Source of the DNA: Xanthobacter aminoxidans
GTDB lineage: Bacteria > Pseudomonadota > Alphaproteobacteria > Rhizobiales > Xanthobacteraceae
NCBI RefSeq assembly: GCF_023571765.1
Contig: NZ_JAMJXC010000003.1
Span: forward strand, 1 to 64,000
Reading direction: 5' to 3'
DNA length: 64,000 nt
The notes under the pieces were generated by a model. That model was not told where the DNA came from and did not search any database. It was given only the letters and a program-made list of their open reading frames with translations. This document shows positions 38,602 through 46,845 of this stretch, piece after piece. The number at the start of each line of letters is the position of its first letter. The stretch's first letter is position 1. The translations under genes and the position numbers were made by a program.

Positions 38602-39993
38602 TCAATAGAGGCCGGTGAGATAATAGAAGCCGATCACGAAGAACACCGCGGCGGTCTTCACCAGCGTGATGGCGAAGATGTCGCCATAGGCCTGCCGGTG
38701 GCTCAGGCCGGTCACGGCGAGCAGGGTGATGACGGCGCCGTTGTGGGGCAGCGTGTCCATGCCGCCGGAGGCCATGGAGGCGACGCGGTGCAGCACCTCC
38801 ATGGGGATGCCGGCGGCATTGGCCTGGGCGATGAACTGCTCCGACATGGCCGCGAGCGCGATGGACAGGCCGCCCGAGGCCGAGCCGGTGATGCCGGCCA
38901 GCGTGGTTACGGTGATGGCCTCGTTGACCAGCGGATTGGGGATGGCCGACAGCGCCGACTTGATGAGAAGGAAGCCGGGCAGCGCCGCGATGACCGCGCC
39001 GAAGCCGTACTCGGTGGCGGTGTTGAGGCCCGCGAGCAGCGCGCCTGACACGGCATCCTTGGAGCCGGTGGAGAACTTGCCGGCGATGGATTTGAAGCCG
39101 AACACCGCGACCGTGAAAATGCCGAGAAGCAGCGCTGCTTCCACGGCCCAGATCGCCGCCCAGGTGCTGGTCGGCACGCTCACGGGGGCCGCGCCCGGAA
39201 CCAGCGTGGCGGTCGCGGTGGCGCCGAACCACTGCGGTATGAGGCGGGCGAAGATCAGGTTGGCGATGCCCACCACGACCAGCGGCAGCAAGGCGAGAAT
39301 CGGGGAGACGAGCGGCACGGTCTCGTCCACCACCACCTCGTTGAGGTGGCCGGTGCCGTAGCCCTCGCCGGCCTTCGCCGCCTGGCGGCGGCGGAACTCG
39401 AGGTAGGACAGCCCCACCGCGAGGATGAAGGCGGTTCCGACGAGGCCCAGGATGGGCGCGGCGTAGGCTGTGGTGTGGAAGAAGGTGGTGGGGATGATGT
39501 TCTGGATCTGCGGCGTGCCGGGCAGCGTGTCCATGGTGAAGGAGAACGCCCCGAGCGCCACCACCGCCGGCAGGAGCCGCTTGGGAATGCCCACCTGGCG
39601 GAACATTTCCGCGCCGAAGGGGTAGACGGCGAACACCACCACGAACAGCGAGACGCCGCCATAGGTCAGCAGGGCGCCCACCAGCACGATGGAGAGGATG
39701 GCGCGGCCCGGCCCCAAAAGCTTCACCACCGAAGCGACGATGGACCGCGAAAAGCCCGACAGCTCGATGAGCTTGCCGAAGACGGCGCCCAGCAGGAACA
39801 CCGGGAAGTAGAGCTTGATGAAGCCCACCATCTTTTCCATGAACAGGCCGGAAAAGACGACCGGCACCGCGGCCGGATCCGTGAGCAGCACCGCGCCGAT
39901 GGCGGCGACGGGGGCGAACAGGATGACGCTGAAGCCCCGATAGGCCACGAGCATCAGGAAGAAGAGCGCCGCAAGGCAGACAACAAAGCTCAT
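38602..39993 (-). CDS. GntP-family permease, copy 2
   Basis: The 463-aa product is nearly collinear with copy 1, starting with the same MSFVVCLAALFFLMLVAYRG. Differences cluster in hydrophilic loops, for example LIPQWFGATATATLVPGAAP against HIPGWFGPQASATLVEGGPT, and near residue 200. Both copies keep all hydrophobic segments and no stops, so both are probably functional. Divergent from the ArsR-type regulator gene, with 197 bp between. Confidence 0.92.
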   Translation of the reverse strand: MSFVVCLAALFFLMLVAYRGFSVILFAPVAAIGAVLLTDPAAVPVVFSGLFMEKMVGFIKLYFPVFLLGAVFGKLIELSGFSRSIVASVVKLLGPGRAILSIVLVGALLTYGGVSLFVVVFAVYPFGAEMFRQVGIPKRLLPAVVALGAFSFTMDTLPGTPQIQNIIPTTFFHTTAYAAPILGLVGTAFILAVGLSYLEFRRRQAAKAGEGYGTGHLNEVVVDETVPLVSPILALLPLVVVGIANLIFARLIPQWFGATATATLVPGAAPVSVPTSTWAAIWAVEAALLLGIFTVAVFGFKSIAGKFSTGSKDAVSGALLAGLNTATEYGFGAVIAALPGFLLIKSALSAIPNPLVNEAITVTTLAGITGSASGGLSIALAAMSEQFIAQANAAGIPMEVLHRVASMASGGMDTLPHNGAVITLLAVTGLSHRQAYGDIFAITLVKTAAVFFVIGFYYLTGLY

Positions 39994-40128
39994 GGGACGA
40001 ATCCGGCGGAGGTAAGAATGCGATCGGGCCGGACACTAGTGCGGCCCGCGACCGGACACAGCTTGTCCTTTGGTATGGGGGGCCCGACGGACCTTGCGGT
40101 AGCCGGCAGAAGGCGCACGATGAAGCTC

Positions 40129-40143
40129 GGACCGAGTCGGTCC
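40129..40143. promoter_or_regulatory. 15-bp perfect palindrome upstream of the regulator and permease
   Basis: GGACCGAGTCGGTCC is a perfect palindrome with 7-bp arms around a central G. It lies in the divergent spacer, 10 bp upstream of the -35 of the ArsR-type gene. It could be an operator for either gene; no regulator is assigned. Confidence 0.5.
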
Positions 40144-40153
40144 CAGATACCTC

Positions 40154-40182
40154 TTGACTTTAACACTTCAACAATTGATAGA
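40154..40182 (+). promoter_or_regulatory. Promoter of the ArsR-type gene, giving a near-leaderless transcript
   Basis: TTGACT (40154-40159), 17 bp, GATAGA (40177-40182). The ATG at 40191 lies 9 bases after the -10, so transcription would start one to three bases before, or at, the start codon. No ribosome-binding site is present. The sequence is much more AT-rich than its surroundings. Confidence 0.65.
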
Positions 40183-40187
40183 GTGTT
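40162..40187. promoter_or_regulatory. Operator-like 26-bp imperfect palindrome overlapping the promoter
   Basis: AACACT (40162-40167) and AGTGTT (40182-40187) are inverted around a central CAATTG (40172-40177); the two arms match at about 22 of 26 positions. It spans the spacer and -10 of the ArsR-type promoter, the usual place for autorepression by ArsR/SmtB proteins. Confidence 0.7.
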
Positions 40188-40190
40188 CAC

Positions 40191-40502
40191 ATGAGTTTCG
40201 ACGCGCAGCGTTCGCTCACGGGCCGGCAGGTGGATGAGGCGGCGGGGATGTTCTCCGCCTTGGCCGACCCCCAGCGCCTGCGGCTGCTGATCCTGCTGGC
40301 CGGTCGCGAGGCTTCGGTGACGGAGCTGGCGGAGGCCCAGGGGGAGAAGCTCTCGACGGTGTCGGTGCGGCTGAAGGTGCTTCACGCCGCGCGCCTCGTC
40401 GGGCGGCGGCGCGAGGGCAAGTCGATCCTCTATCACCTGGCGGACGACCATGTGCTCGCCCTCGTGGCGAGTGCGGTGGAGCACGCCTGCGAGAATCATT
40501 GA
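40191..40502 (+). CDS. ArsR/SmtB-family winged-helix regulator
   Basis: The 103-aa product has MFSALADPQRLRLLILLAGR (about residues 20-39), the recognition helix region EKLSTVSVRLKVLHAARLVG and the wing RRREGKSILYHLAD. The N-terminal motif ALADPQRLRLL is typical. It lacks the ELCVCDL-type cysteine pair of arsenic sensors; the C-terminal His residues (DDHVLALVASAVEHACENH) could make an alpha5-type metal site as in zinc sensors. It precedes the His-rich gene by 31 bp, suggesting zinc or nickel/cobalt sensing. Leaderless start. Confidence 0.88.
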   Translation: MSFDAQRSLTGRQVDEAAGMFSALADPQRLRLLILLAGREASVTELAEAQGEKLSTVSVRLKVLHAARLVGRRREGKSILYHLADDHVLALVASAVEHACENH

Positions 40503-40533
40503 AGCCGAGAACCGTTGACGCGAGGAGCAAGCC

Positions 40534-40890
40534 ATGTCCGGGACCTGCAAGATCCATCCGAACCACGACCACCAGCACGGCCCCGGCTGCGGCCACACCG
40601 CCATCCGCCATGAGGGGCATGTGGACTATCTCCACGACGGCCACCTGCACCACATGCACGGCGACCATGTGGATGAGCACGTGATCGCGGTGAGCGAGAC
40701 CAATCCCGACCGCTGCACCCCCAACCACACCTGCGCGGGCCACGAGCCCGGCCATGTCCACGGCCCCGGCTGCGGCCATGAGGCGGTGCCCCACGGCGAT
40801 CACGTCGACTATCTGGTGGACGGCCACCTGCACCACCCGCACGGCGGCCATTGCGACGACCATGGTCCGGTCGAGGTGGTCCGCGGCTGA
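40534..40890 (+). CDS. Histidine-rich protein with internal duplication, putative metal binder
   Basis: The 118-aa product has 27 histidines and 6 cysteines. Two similar halves occur: HGPGCGHTAIRHEGHVDYL (about residues 15-33) with HDGHLHHMHGDHVDEH, and HGPGCGHEAVPHGDHVDYLV (about residues 75-94) with DGHLHHPHGGHCDDH. A middle piece with NPDRCTPNHTCAGHEPGH links them. No signal peptide, so it is cytoplasmic, likely a zinc or nickel buffer or chaperone controlled by the upstream ArsR-type regulator. No catalytic family recognised. Confidence 0.88.
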   Translation: MSGTCKIHPNHDHQHGPGCGHTAIRHEGHVDYLHDGHLHHMHGDHVDEHVIAVSETNPDRCTPNHTCAGHEPGHVHGPGCGHEAVPHGDHVDYLVDGHLHHPHGGHCDDHGPVEVVRG

Positions 40891-40915
40891 TCCGCGGGAT
40901 CGGGATCGCAGATAC

Positions 40916-40949
40916 AAAAAGGCCGCGCCTGATGAGGGCGCGGCCTTTT
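40916..40949. terminator. Bidirectional intrinsic terminator between the His-rich gene and argC
   Basis: GGCCGCGCC (40921-40929) and GGCGCGGCC (40937-40945) form a perfect 9-bp stem with a TGATGAG loop. AAAAA precedes and TTTT follows, so it can stop transcription from both sides, matching the convergent genes. Confidence 0.9.
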
Positions 40950-40964
40950 CGCGTCAGGTGGGGA

Positions 40965-42017
40965 TCACGGCATCAGCGCGATCTGCTCCAGGCCCTCGGT
41001 CTCGGGGAAGCCCATGACGAGGTTCATGTTCTGCACCGCCGAGCCGGACGCGCCCTTCACGAGGTTGTCCAGCGTGGAGATGATGACGGCCCGGCCGGGC
41101 ACGCGGTCGGCCACCACGCCCAGGAACACCATGTTGGACCCGCGCACATGGCGCGACTGGGGCACCTGGCCGAACGGCAGCACGTGGACGAAGGCCGCGC
41201 CCTTGTAGAAGTCGGTCAGGATGCGGTGCAGGTCCTCGGCGGTGGCGCCGGTGGTGCGCACGTAGATGGTGGCGTAGATGCCCCGGTTCATGGGCGAAAG
41301 CACCGGCACGAACATGGGCTTCACCGGCCGGCCGGCGGCCTTGGAGAATTCCTGGTCCAGCTCGCCCATGTGGCGATGGCCGGAAACCGCATAGGCGTGG
41401 ATGCCCTCCGACACCTCGGAGAACAGCATCGCCTCCTTGGCCGAGCGGCCGGCGCCGGACATGCCGGTCTTGGAATCGACCACGATGCTCTCCGGCTCCA
41501 GCGCGCCGGCTTCCAGCAGCGGCACGATGGGCAGGATGGCGGTGGAGGAATGGCAGCCGGGATTGGCGACGAGGCGGGCCTTGCGGATCTCGTCGCGATA
41601 GATCTCGGCGATGCCGTAGGCCGCCTCCTTCTGGAGGTCGAGCGCCTGGTGGGGATGGCCGTACCATTCCTCGTAAGCGCCGGGATCGGACAGGCGGAAG
41701 TCGGCGGAAAGGTCCACCACCTTCACGTTGGGCGCCGTATCGAACACCTTCTTGATGACCAATTGGGTGGTGGCGTGCGGCAGCGCGCAGAACACCACGT
41801 CCACGGCGGTGAAATCCACCTGGTCGATGGTCACGAGCTTGGGCAGCGCGAAGGGCGCGAACTGGGGGAACACGTCGGCCATGGACTGGCCGGCCTTGCG
41901 GTCCGCGGTGAGCGCGACGATCTCGACGCGCGGATGGCGCAGCAGCAGGCGCACCAGCTCGGAGCCGGTGTAGCCCGAGGCGCCCAATACCGCGATCCTT
42001 GCCTTTGCGTCAGACAT
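40965..42017 (-). CDS. argC: N-acetyl-gamma-glutamyl-phosphate reductase
   Basis: The 350-aa product starts MSDAKARIAVLGASGYTGSE with the NADP-binding GASGYTG loop. The active-site Cys155 lies in ANPGCHSST, and SGHRHMGELDQEF supplies the catalytic histidine region. It reduces N-acetylglutamyl phosphate in arginine synthesis (third step). Length is normal. The 414-bp region upstream is filled with palindromic repeats. Confidence 0.95.
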   Translation of the reverse strand: MSDAKARIAVLGASGYTGSELVRLLLRHPRVEIVALTADRKAGQSMADVFPQFAPFALPKLVTIDQVDFTAVDVVFCALPHATTQLVIKKVFDTAPNVKVVDLSADFRLSDPGAYEEWYGHPHQALDLQKEAAYGIAEIYRDEIRKARLVANPGCHSSTAILPIVPLLEAGALEPESIVVDSKTGMSGAGRSAKEAMLFSEVSEGIHAYAVSGHRHMGELDQEFSKAAGRPVKPMFVPVLSPMNRGIYATIYVRTTGATAEDLHRILTDFYKGAAFVHVLPFGQVPQSRHVRGSNMVFLGVVADRVPGRAVIISTLDNLVKGASGSAVQNMNLVMGFPETEGLEQIALMP

Positions 42018-42122
42018 CTTGCTCTCCCGAAGGGTCTCCCGCCGCCCGGCCGCAGCCGGCGAACGGGGCCAAGGTGCTTACACCCAATCACACGTCAGGG
42101 AAAAGACAGGGGCGCGCGGTTT

Positions 42123-42259
42123 CCCTCTCCCCTTGCGGGAGAGGGTGGATCGCGGCGGCGCCGCGAGACGGGTGAGGGGGCTGGTTCCGCGAAAGCAGCG
42201 CGGGTCTTGCGCCCGGAATACCCCTCACCCCCGGCCCCTCTCCCGCAAGGGGAGAGGGG
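42123..42259. repeat. Long palindromic intergenic repeat, copy A
   Basis: The left arm (42123-42180) begins CCCTCTCCCCTTGCGGGAGA, itself a hairpin, and runs on to GACGGGTGAGGGGG. The right arm (42221-42259) is CCCCTCACCCCCGGCCCCTC followed by TCCCGCAAGGGGAGAGGGG, the inverse. The centre is unique. The left-arm body GGATCGCGGCGGCGCCGCGA is shared with copy B only. Confidence 0.9.
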
Positions 42260-42275
42260 AGGGAGGATAGGGAAA

Positions 42276-42414
42276 CCCCTCTCCCCTTGCGGGAGAGGGT
42301 GGATCGCGGCGACGCCGCGAGACGGGTGAGGGGGATGGTGCGGCCGTAACGGCGGTTAAGACGGCGGAGAAAGCACCCCTCACCCCCAGCCCCTCTCCCG
42401 CAAGGGGAGAGGGG
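42276..42414. repeat. Long palindromic intergenic repeat, copy B
   Basis: This is a near copy of copy A, 16 bp further on. The left arm (42276-42334) differs by one base in the GC core (GCGGCGACGCCGCGA), the right arm (42376-42414) by one base (CCCCAGCCCC). The centre differs. Together the two copies fill the argC-glpX gap, with no gene between. Confidence 0.9.
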
Positions 42415-42431
42415 AGGAAGAAGTTCCCCGC

Positions 42432-43451
42432 TCACGCCAGCCGGAACTTGGAGAAGTCGCGGTGCTCGGTGGCGATGCGGCGGACGGTGCCGGTGGCGGC
42501 GCGCATCACGATGGTGTCGGTGAGGATCACATCCCGGCCGAAGCGCACGCCCTTCAGCAGCGCGCCGTCCGTGACGCCGGTGGCGGCGAACAGGCAGTCG
42601 CCGCGCACCATCTCGTCCAGCTTGTAGACCTTGGAGAAGTCGGTGATGCCCAGCGCCTTGGCCTGGGCGCGCTTCTTCTCGGTGTCGAGCACGAGCCGGC
42701 CCTCCATCTGCCCGCCGATGCAGCGCAGCGCGGCGGCGGCCAGCACGCCCTCGGCGGCGCCGCCGAGGCCGAGATAGATGTCGATGCCGCTCTCATGCGG
42801 GTTGGCGGTGTGCACCACGCCCGCCACGTCGCCGTCGGTGATGAGCTTGATGGCGGCGCCGGTCTTGCGCACGGCATCGATCAGCGGGCCATGGCGGGGC
42901 CGGTCGAGGATGAGGGCGGTGACGTCGGAGGGCGGCACGCCCTTGGCCTCGGCCAAAGCGCGGATGTTGTCCTGCGGGCTCTGGGAGAGGGAAACGATGC
43001 CCTCAGGATAGCCCGGCCCGATGGCGATCTTCTCCATGTAGCAGGGCGGCATCTTCAGCAGCGTGTCATGCTCGGCGAGCACGAGCACGCAGAGCGAGCC
43101 CTCCATGTTCTTGGCGCAGAGCGTGGTGCCTTCCAGCGCGTCCACCGCGAGGTCCACCTCGGCCCCGCCGCGCCCCAGCTTCTCGCCGACGAACAGCTGG
43201 TCGCAATCGCCCTCGATGCCTTCGCCGATCACCAGGGTGCCGGAGACCGGAATCTCGTTCACCTCGCGATGGCAGACGGTCATGGCGGCGATGTCGGCGG
43301 CCTGCTCGTCGCCGTGGCCGCGCAGGCGGGCGGCGGCGACGGCGCAGCGTTCCATGGCCTGGGCCATGTCGAGGGCAAGACGGCGGTCGAGCACCTGCTC
43401 GGCTCGCTGGGCAGACTTCTCAGGCGTCCTCTGGGTCCGGGCACCGCTCAT
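42432..43451 (-). CDS. glpX: Fructose-1,6-bisphosphatase class II
   Basis: The 339-aa product starts at ATG 43451 (MSGARTQRTPEKSAQRAEQV). Motifs VIGEGIEGDCDQLFVGEKLG, VDLAVDALEGTTLCAKNMEG and LGLGGAAEGVLAAAALRCIG match GlpX. It dephosphorylates fructose-1,6-bisphosphate in gluconeogenesis. It follows hom by 37 bp on the same strand. Upstream-open frame ignored because of the conserved start. Confidence 0.94.
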   Translation of the reverse strand: MSGARTQRTPEKSAQRAEQVLDRRLALDMAQAMERCAVAAARLRGHGDEQAADIAAMTVCHREVNEIPVSGTLVIGEGIEGDCDQLFVGEKLGRGGAEVDLAVDALEGTTLCAKNMEGSLCVLVLAEHDTLLKMPPCYMEKIAIGPGYPEGIVSLSQSPQDNIRALAEAKGVPPSDVTALILDRPRHGPLIDAVRKTGAAIKLITDGDVAGVVHTANPHESGIDIYLGLGGAAEGVLAAAALRCIGGQMEGRLVLDTEKKRAQAKALGITDFSKVYKLDEMVRGDCLFAATGVTDGALLKGVRFGRDVILTDTIVMRAATGTVRRIATEHRDFSKFRLA

Positions 43452-43488
43452 GACGTCGGTCCTTCTGGTTCTGTTGCCGCGCTCCGGA

Positions 43489-44784
43489 TCAGTCCTTCTC
43501 GATCCGGATGACCTGGGGCAGGGAGGCGACCACGCCGTCCGCCTCGATGGCGGCGATGGCGCGGCGCACGGCGGCCTCGGTCGTGGCATAGGTGATGAGA
43601 ATCACATGCGCCGTATCGGACGGCATCGCGCCGCCCGGCTGCCGCTGGACGATGGATTCCAGCGAGATCTGCTCGTCCGCCATGCGGCGGGTGATGGTGG
43701 CGGCGGTGCCCGGCTTGTTCACCACGGCGAGGCGGATGTAGTAGCCGCCCTCGTGGCGCTGCATGGCGGCGCGCTCGGCCTTGGCGAGGCGGTCCACGGG
43801 CAGGCCGAAGGCATAGCCCTTCACGCCGCGCGCAACGTCGAACAGGTCGCCCACCACCGCCGAGGCGGTGGCATCGCCGCCGGCGCCGGGGCCGACCAGC
43901 GTCAGCGTCACCGCATCGCCGTCCACCGCCACCGCATTGGTGACGCCGGAGACCTGGGCGATGGGCCAGTGCTTCGGCACCATGGTGGGATGCACGCGCT
44001 GCTCGATGCCGGTGTCGGTCTTCACCGCCACGCCGAGCAGCTTCACCCGGTAGCCGAGATCGTCCGCCGCCTCGAGGTCGGCGAGGGTGAGCTGGCGGAT
44101 GCCCTCCACATAGATGGCGTCCGCATCCACCTGCGTGCCGAAGGCCAGCGAGGTGAGGATGGCGAGCTTGTGGGCGGTGTCGAAGCCGTCGATGTCGAAG
44201 GTCGGGTCCGCCTCCGCATAGCCGAGCCGCTGCGCCTCGGTGAGGCAGACGTGGAAGGAGAGCTTCTCGTCCGCCATGCGGGTGAGGATGTAGTTGCAGG
44301 TGCCGTTGAGGATGCCCGACACGCGCTCGATGGCGTTGCCGGCGAGCGCCTCGCGCAGCGTCTTCACGATGGGGATGCCGCCCGCCACCGCCGCCTCGAA
44401 ATGCAGGCCCGCGCCGGAGGCCTCGGCCCGGCGGGCGAGCTCCACGCCGCACTTGGCGAGCAGCGCCTTGTTGGCGGTGACGACGGGAATTCCACGGTCC
44501 AGCGCGGCAGCCACGGCCGCCTTCGCCGGGTCGCCGTCGCCGCCCATCAGCTCCACGAACACGTCGATGTCGCCCTCGCGGGCGAGCGCCACCGGATCCT
44601 CGAACCAGGCCACGCTTGAGAGATCGAGGCCGCGGTCGCGGCTGCGGTCGCGGGCGGCCACCGCCGTCACCTTCACGGTACGGCCGGTGCGCGCCTCAAG
44701 CTCGCCGGCGCGGCGCTCGAGCATGCGGAAGACCGCGGCCCCGACGGTGCCGAGGCCGGCGAGGCCCACTTTCAAATCGCTCAT
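43489..44784 (-). CDS. hom: Homoserine dehydrogenase
   Basis: The 431-aa product has the NAD(P) loop GLAGLGTVG, VTANKALLA and the catalytic GILNGTCNYILTRMADEKLS and YAEADPTFDIDGFDTAHKLA segments. A C-terminal ACT domain (YYIRLAVVNKPGTAATITRR, about residues 349-368 onward) suggests threonine feedback. It makes homoserine for threonine and methionine. It lies downstream of the aminotransferase gene (137-bp gap) and upstream of glpX. Confidence 0.95.
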   Translation of the reverse strand: MSDLKVGLAGLGTVGAAVFRMLERRAGELEARTGRTVKVTAVAARDRSRDRGLDLSSVAWFEDPVALAREGDIDVFVELMGGDGDPAKAAVAAALDRGIPVVTANKALLAKCGVELARRAEASGAGLHFEAAVAGGIPIVKTLREALAGNAIERVSGILNGTCNYILTRMADEKLSFHVCLTEAQRLGYAEADPTFDIDGFDTAHKLAILTSLAFGTQVDADAIYVEGIRQLTLADLEAADDLGYRVKLLGVAVKTDTGIEQRVHPTMVPKHWPIAQVSGVTNAVAVDGDAVTLTLVGPGAGGDATASAVVGDLFDVARGVKGYAFGLPVDRLAKAERAAMQRHEGGYYIRLAVVNKPGTAATITRRMADEQISLESIVQRQPGGAMPSDTAHVILITYATTEAAVRRAIAAIEADGVVASLPQVIRIEKD

Positions 44785-44921
44785 CTGTCAGTCCGGTTCC
44801 TGTCCTCGGCTGGCGTCATACCACAGCCCGCCCGGCGCGAGGTTCCGGCTGTCGCCGGAACCGGTCAATGCTCGATCGCCAACCCGTTCGGCCCCGGTGT
44901 CAGAGGGGCGGGGGCGTCGGC

Positions 44922-46142
44922 TCAGCGCGCGGCGCTGAGCGGAACCACGTTGTGCAGCGTGGTGCCGGCCTGCTCGAAGAAGCGGCGGACGTTGCGCGCC
45001 GCCTGGCGGATGCGCTGCTCGTTCTCCACCACGGCGATGCGGACGTATTCGTCGCCATGCTCGCCGAAGCCGACGCCCGGCGACACCGCCACCTCCGCCT
45101 TCTCGATGAGGAGCTTGGCGAATTCCACCGAGCCCATGGCCCGGAAGGGCTCCGGAATGGGCGACCAGGCAAACATGGTGGCGCGGGGCACCGGGATGTT
45201 CCAGCCGGCGCGGCCGAAGCTCTCCACCAGCGCGTCGCGGCGCTTCTTGTAGGTCTCGCGCATCTCGGCGATGCACTCCTGGGGGCCGTTGAGCGCCGCG
45301 GTGGCCGCCACCTGGATGGGGGTGTAGGCGCCGTAGTCGAGATAGGACTTCACCCGCGAGAGCGCGGCGATGAGCCGCTCGTTGCCCACGGCGAAGCCCA
45401 TGCGCCAGCCGGCCATGGAATAGGTCTTGGACATGGAGGTGAACTCCACCGCCACGTCCATGGCGCCCGGCACCTGCAGCACCGAGGGGGGCGGGTTGCC
45501 GTCGAAATAAAGCTCGGCATAGGCGAGGTCGGAGAGAACGATCAGGTCGTTCTTCTTCGCGAAGGCCACCACGTCCTTGTAGAACTCGAGATCCGCCACG
45601 CAGGCCGTGGGGTTCGAGGGATAGCACAGCACCACTGCGATGGGCTTGGGGATGGAGTGCTGGACCGCCCGCTCCATGGCGTGGAAGAACTCCGGCCCCG
45701 GCTCGGCCGGAACCGAGCGGATGACGCCGCCGGCCATCAGGAAGCCGAAGGCGTGGATGGGGTAGGAGGGATTGGGGGTCAGGATCACGTCGCCGGGGGC
45801 GGTGATGGCCTGCGCCATGTTGGCGAAGCCTTCCTTGGAGCCCAGCGTGGCGACGACCTGCCGGTCGGGGTCCAGCTTCACGCCGAATCGCCGCTCGTAA
45901 TAGGCCGCCTGCGCCTTGCGCAGGCCGGGGATGCCCTTGGAGGCGGAATAGCGGTCGGTGCGCGGCTTGCCGATGGTCTCTTTGAGCTTCTCGTAGACGT
46001 GCGCCGGCGCGTCGAGGTCCGGGTTGCCCATGCCGAGGTCGACGATGTCCACCCCGGCATTGCGGGCGGCGGCCTTCACACGGTTCACTTGCTCGAACAC
46101 GTAGGGCGGCAGCCGGCGAATGCGGTGGAAATCGGTCGTCAT
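44922..46142 (-). CDS. Class I/II PLP aminotransferase, AlaC-like
   Basis: The 406-aa product has the PLP lysine Lys239 in SMSKTYSMAGWRMGF, NPSYPIHAFG and the N-terminal RLPPYVFEQVNRVKAAARNAG that resembles E. coli AlaC (LPPYVF). It likely transaminates alanine/glutamate or related substrates; an LL-diaminopimelate aminotransferase is an alternative. The frame extends far upstream (to 46565), but ATG 46142 is the conserved start. Position before hom suggests a role in amino-acid synthesis. Confidence 0.88.
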   Translation of the reverse strand: MTTDFHRIRRLPPYVFEQVNRVKAAARNAGVDIVDLGMGNPDLDAPAHVYEKLKETIGKPRTDRYSASKGIPGLRKAQAAYYERRFGVKLDPDRQVVATLGSKEGFANMAQAITAPGDVILTPNPSYPIHAFGFLMAGGVIRSVPAEPGPEFFHAMERAVQHSIPKPIAVVLCYPSNPTACVADLEFYKDVVAFAKKNDLIVLSDLAYAELYFDGNPPPSVLQVPGAMDVAVEFTSMSKTYSMAGWRMGFAVGNERLIAALSRVKSYLDYGAYTPIQVAATAALNGPQECIAEMRETYKKRRDALVESFGRAGWNIPVPRATMFAWSPIPEPFRAMGSVEFAKLLIEKAEVAVSPGVGFGEHGDEYVRIAVVENEQRIRQAARNVRRFFEQAGTTLHNVVPLSAAR

Positions 46143-46305
46143 CTCAATGGCTCCAGAGGCCGCGCATGTTGTCTCCCGGCGCGGCAGTCGGGCTTTGTAG
46201 CACTGTTCGGTGAATGAAAAAGCCTTGATTGCGGTGGCGATGGGGCGGTGGCCGCCATATCGCACCGCACAATGACGCGAAACGCCCGCAGGCGCCGCGC
46301 GCGGC

Positions 46306-46596
46306 TTACTGCGCCTGCGGCACCTGCTTGGCCTGCTGCTGGCGGGCGAGGCGCTCAAGGTCGCGCTGCAGCTTCTGCTGCTGCTCGGTGGTGAGCGGGT
46401 CTCGGCGCTCGGCGGGTGGGGCGCCCAGCGTGGGGAAGTGGGTGGCGTCCACCTCGGGCACCGAGGTCTGCGGCGGCGCGAGGCCCGGAATGCCCGAGCC
46501 GGCGCAGGCGGAGAGGCTCGCGGCGAGCGCGAGGAGAAGCGCGGCGCGCAGCGTCGGGACGGCACGGCCTCGCGCCGTCGGGGAGAAAAGGTCCAT
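46306..46596 (-). CDS. Small lipoprotein of unknown function
   Basis: The 96-aa product from ATG 46596 has a lipobox (AALLLALAASLSACAGSG, LSAC with the lipidated Cys near residue 28). The mature part has a Pro-rich stretch and a coiled-coil-like Gln-rich end (LTTEQQQKLQRDLERLARQQ). It is divergent from phaC. The upstream frame from 46755 lacks support. No family recognised. Confidence 0.75.
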   Translation of the reverse strand: MDLFSPTARGRAVPTLRAALLLALAASLSACAGSGIPGLAPPQTSVPEVDATHFPTLGAPPAERRDPLTTEQQQKLQRDLERLARQQQAKQVPQAQ

Positions 46597-46750
46597 TGTC
46601 CGTTCCGGATGGCTCCCGGTCCCGGCGGTGACGATACCGGGGCGAGATACCTCCTGAGGGGCCGGTGCCGTGCGGGCGTACCGCAGACTCGACCAAGGAG
46701 GGGTGTCTAAGGGCGCCTGCGGCGTGGCCGCGAGGCTCGATCCTGTCACT

Positions 46751-46770
46751 TTCACACTCTAGAGTATGAA
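46751..46770. promoter_or_regulatory. 20-bp near-perfect palindrome upstream of phaC
   Basis: TTCACACTCTAGAGTATGAA is an inverted repeat with one mismatch per arm, in the 249-bp spacer between phaC and the lipoprotein gene. It lies 76 bases before the phaC start and is AT-rich for this genome. It is a candidate operator for phaC. Confidence 0.55.
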
Positions 46771-46845
46771 GGAAGCGCAGGCAGCGATAAAGATGGGCTA
46801 CGTTTCGTAACGGCCCGCGAGCAAGACCCGCGAGAGGAAACGCGC

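Noticed and set aside
37114-39048. Plus-strand open frame of over 600 codons across the GntP copies
   Set aside because: Antisense to two clear permease genes; it repeats only because the permeases are duplicated.
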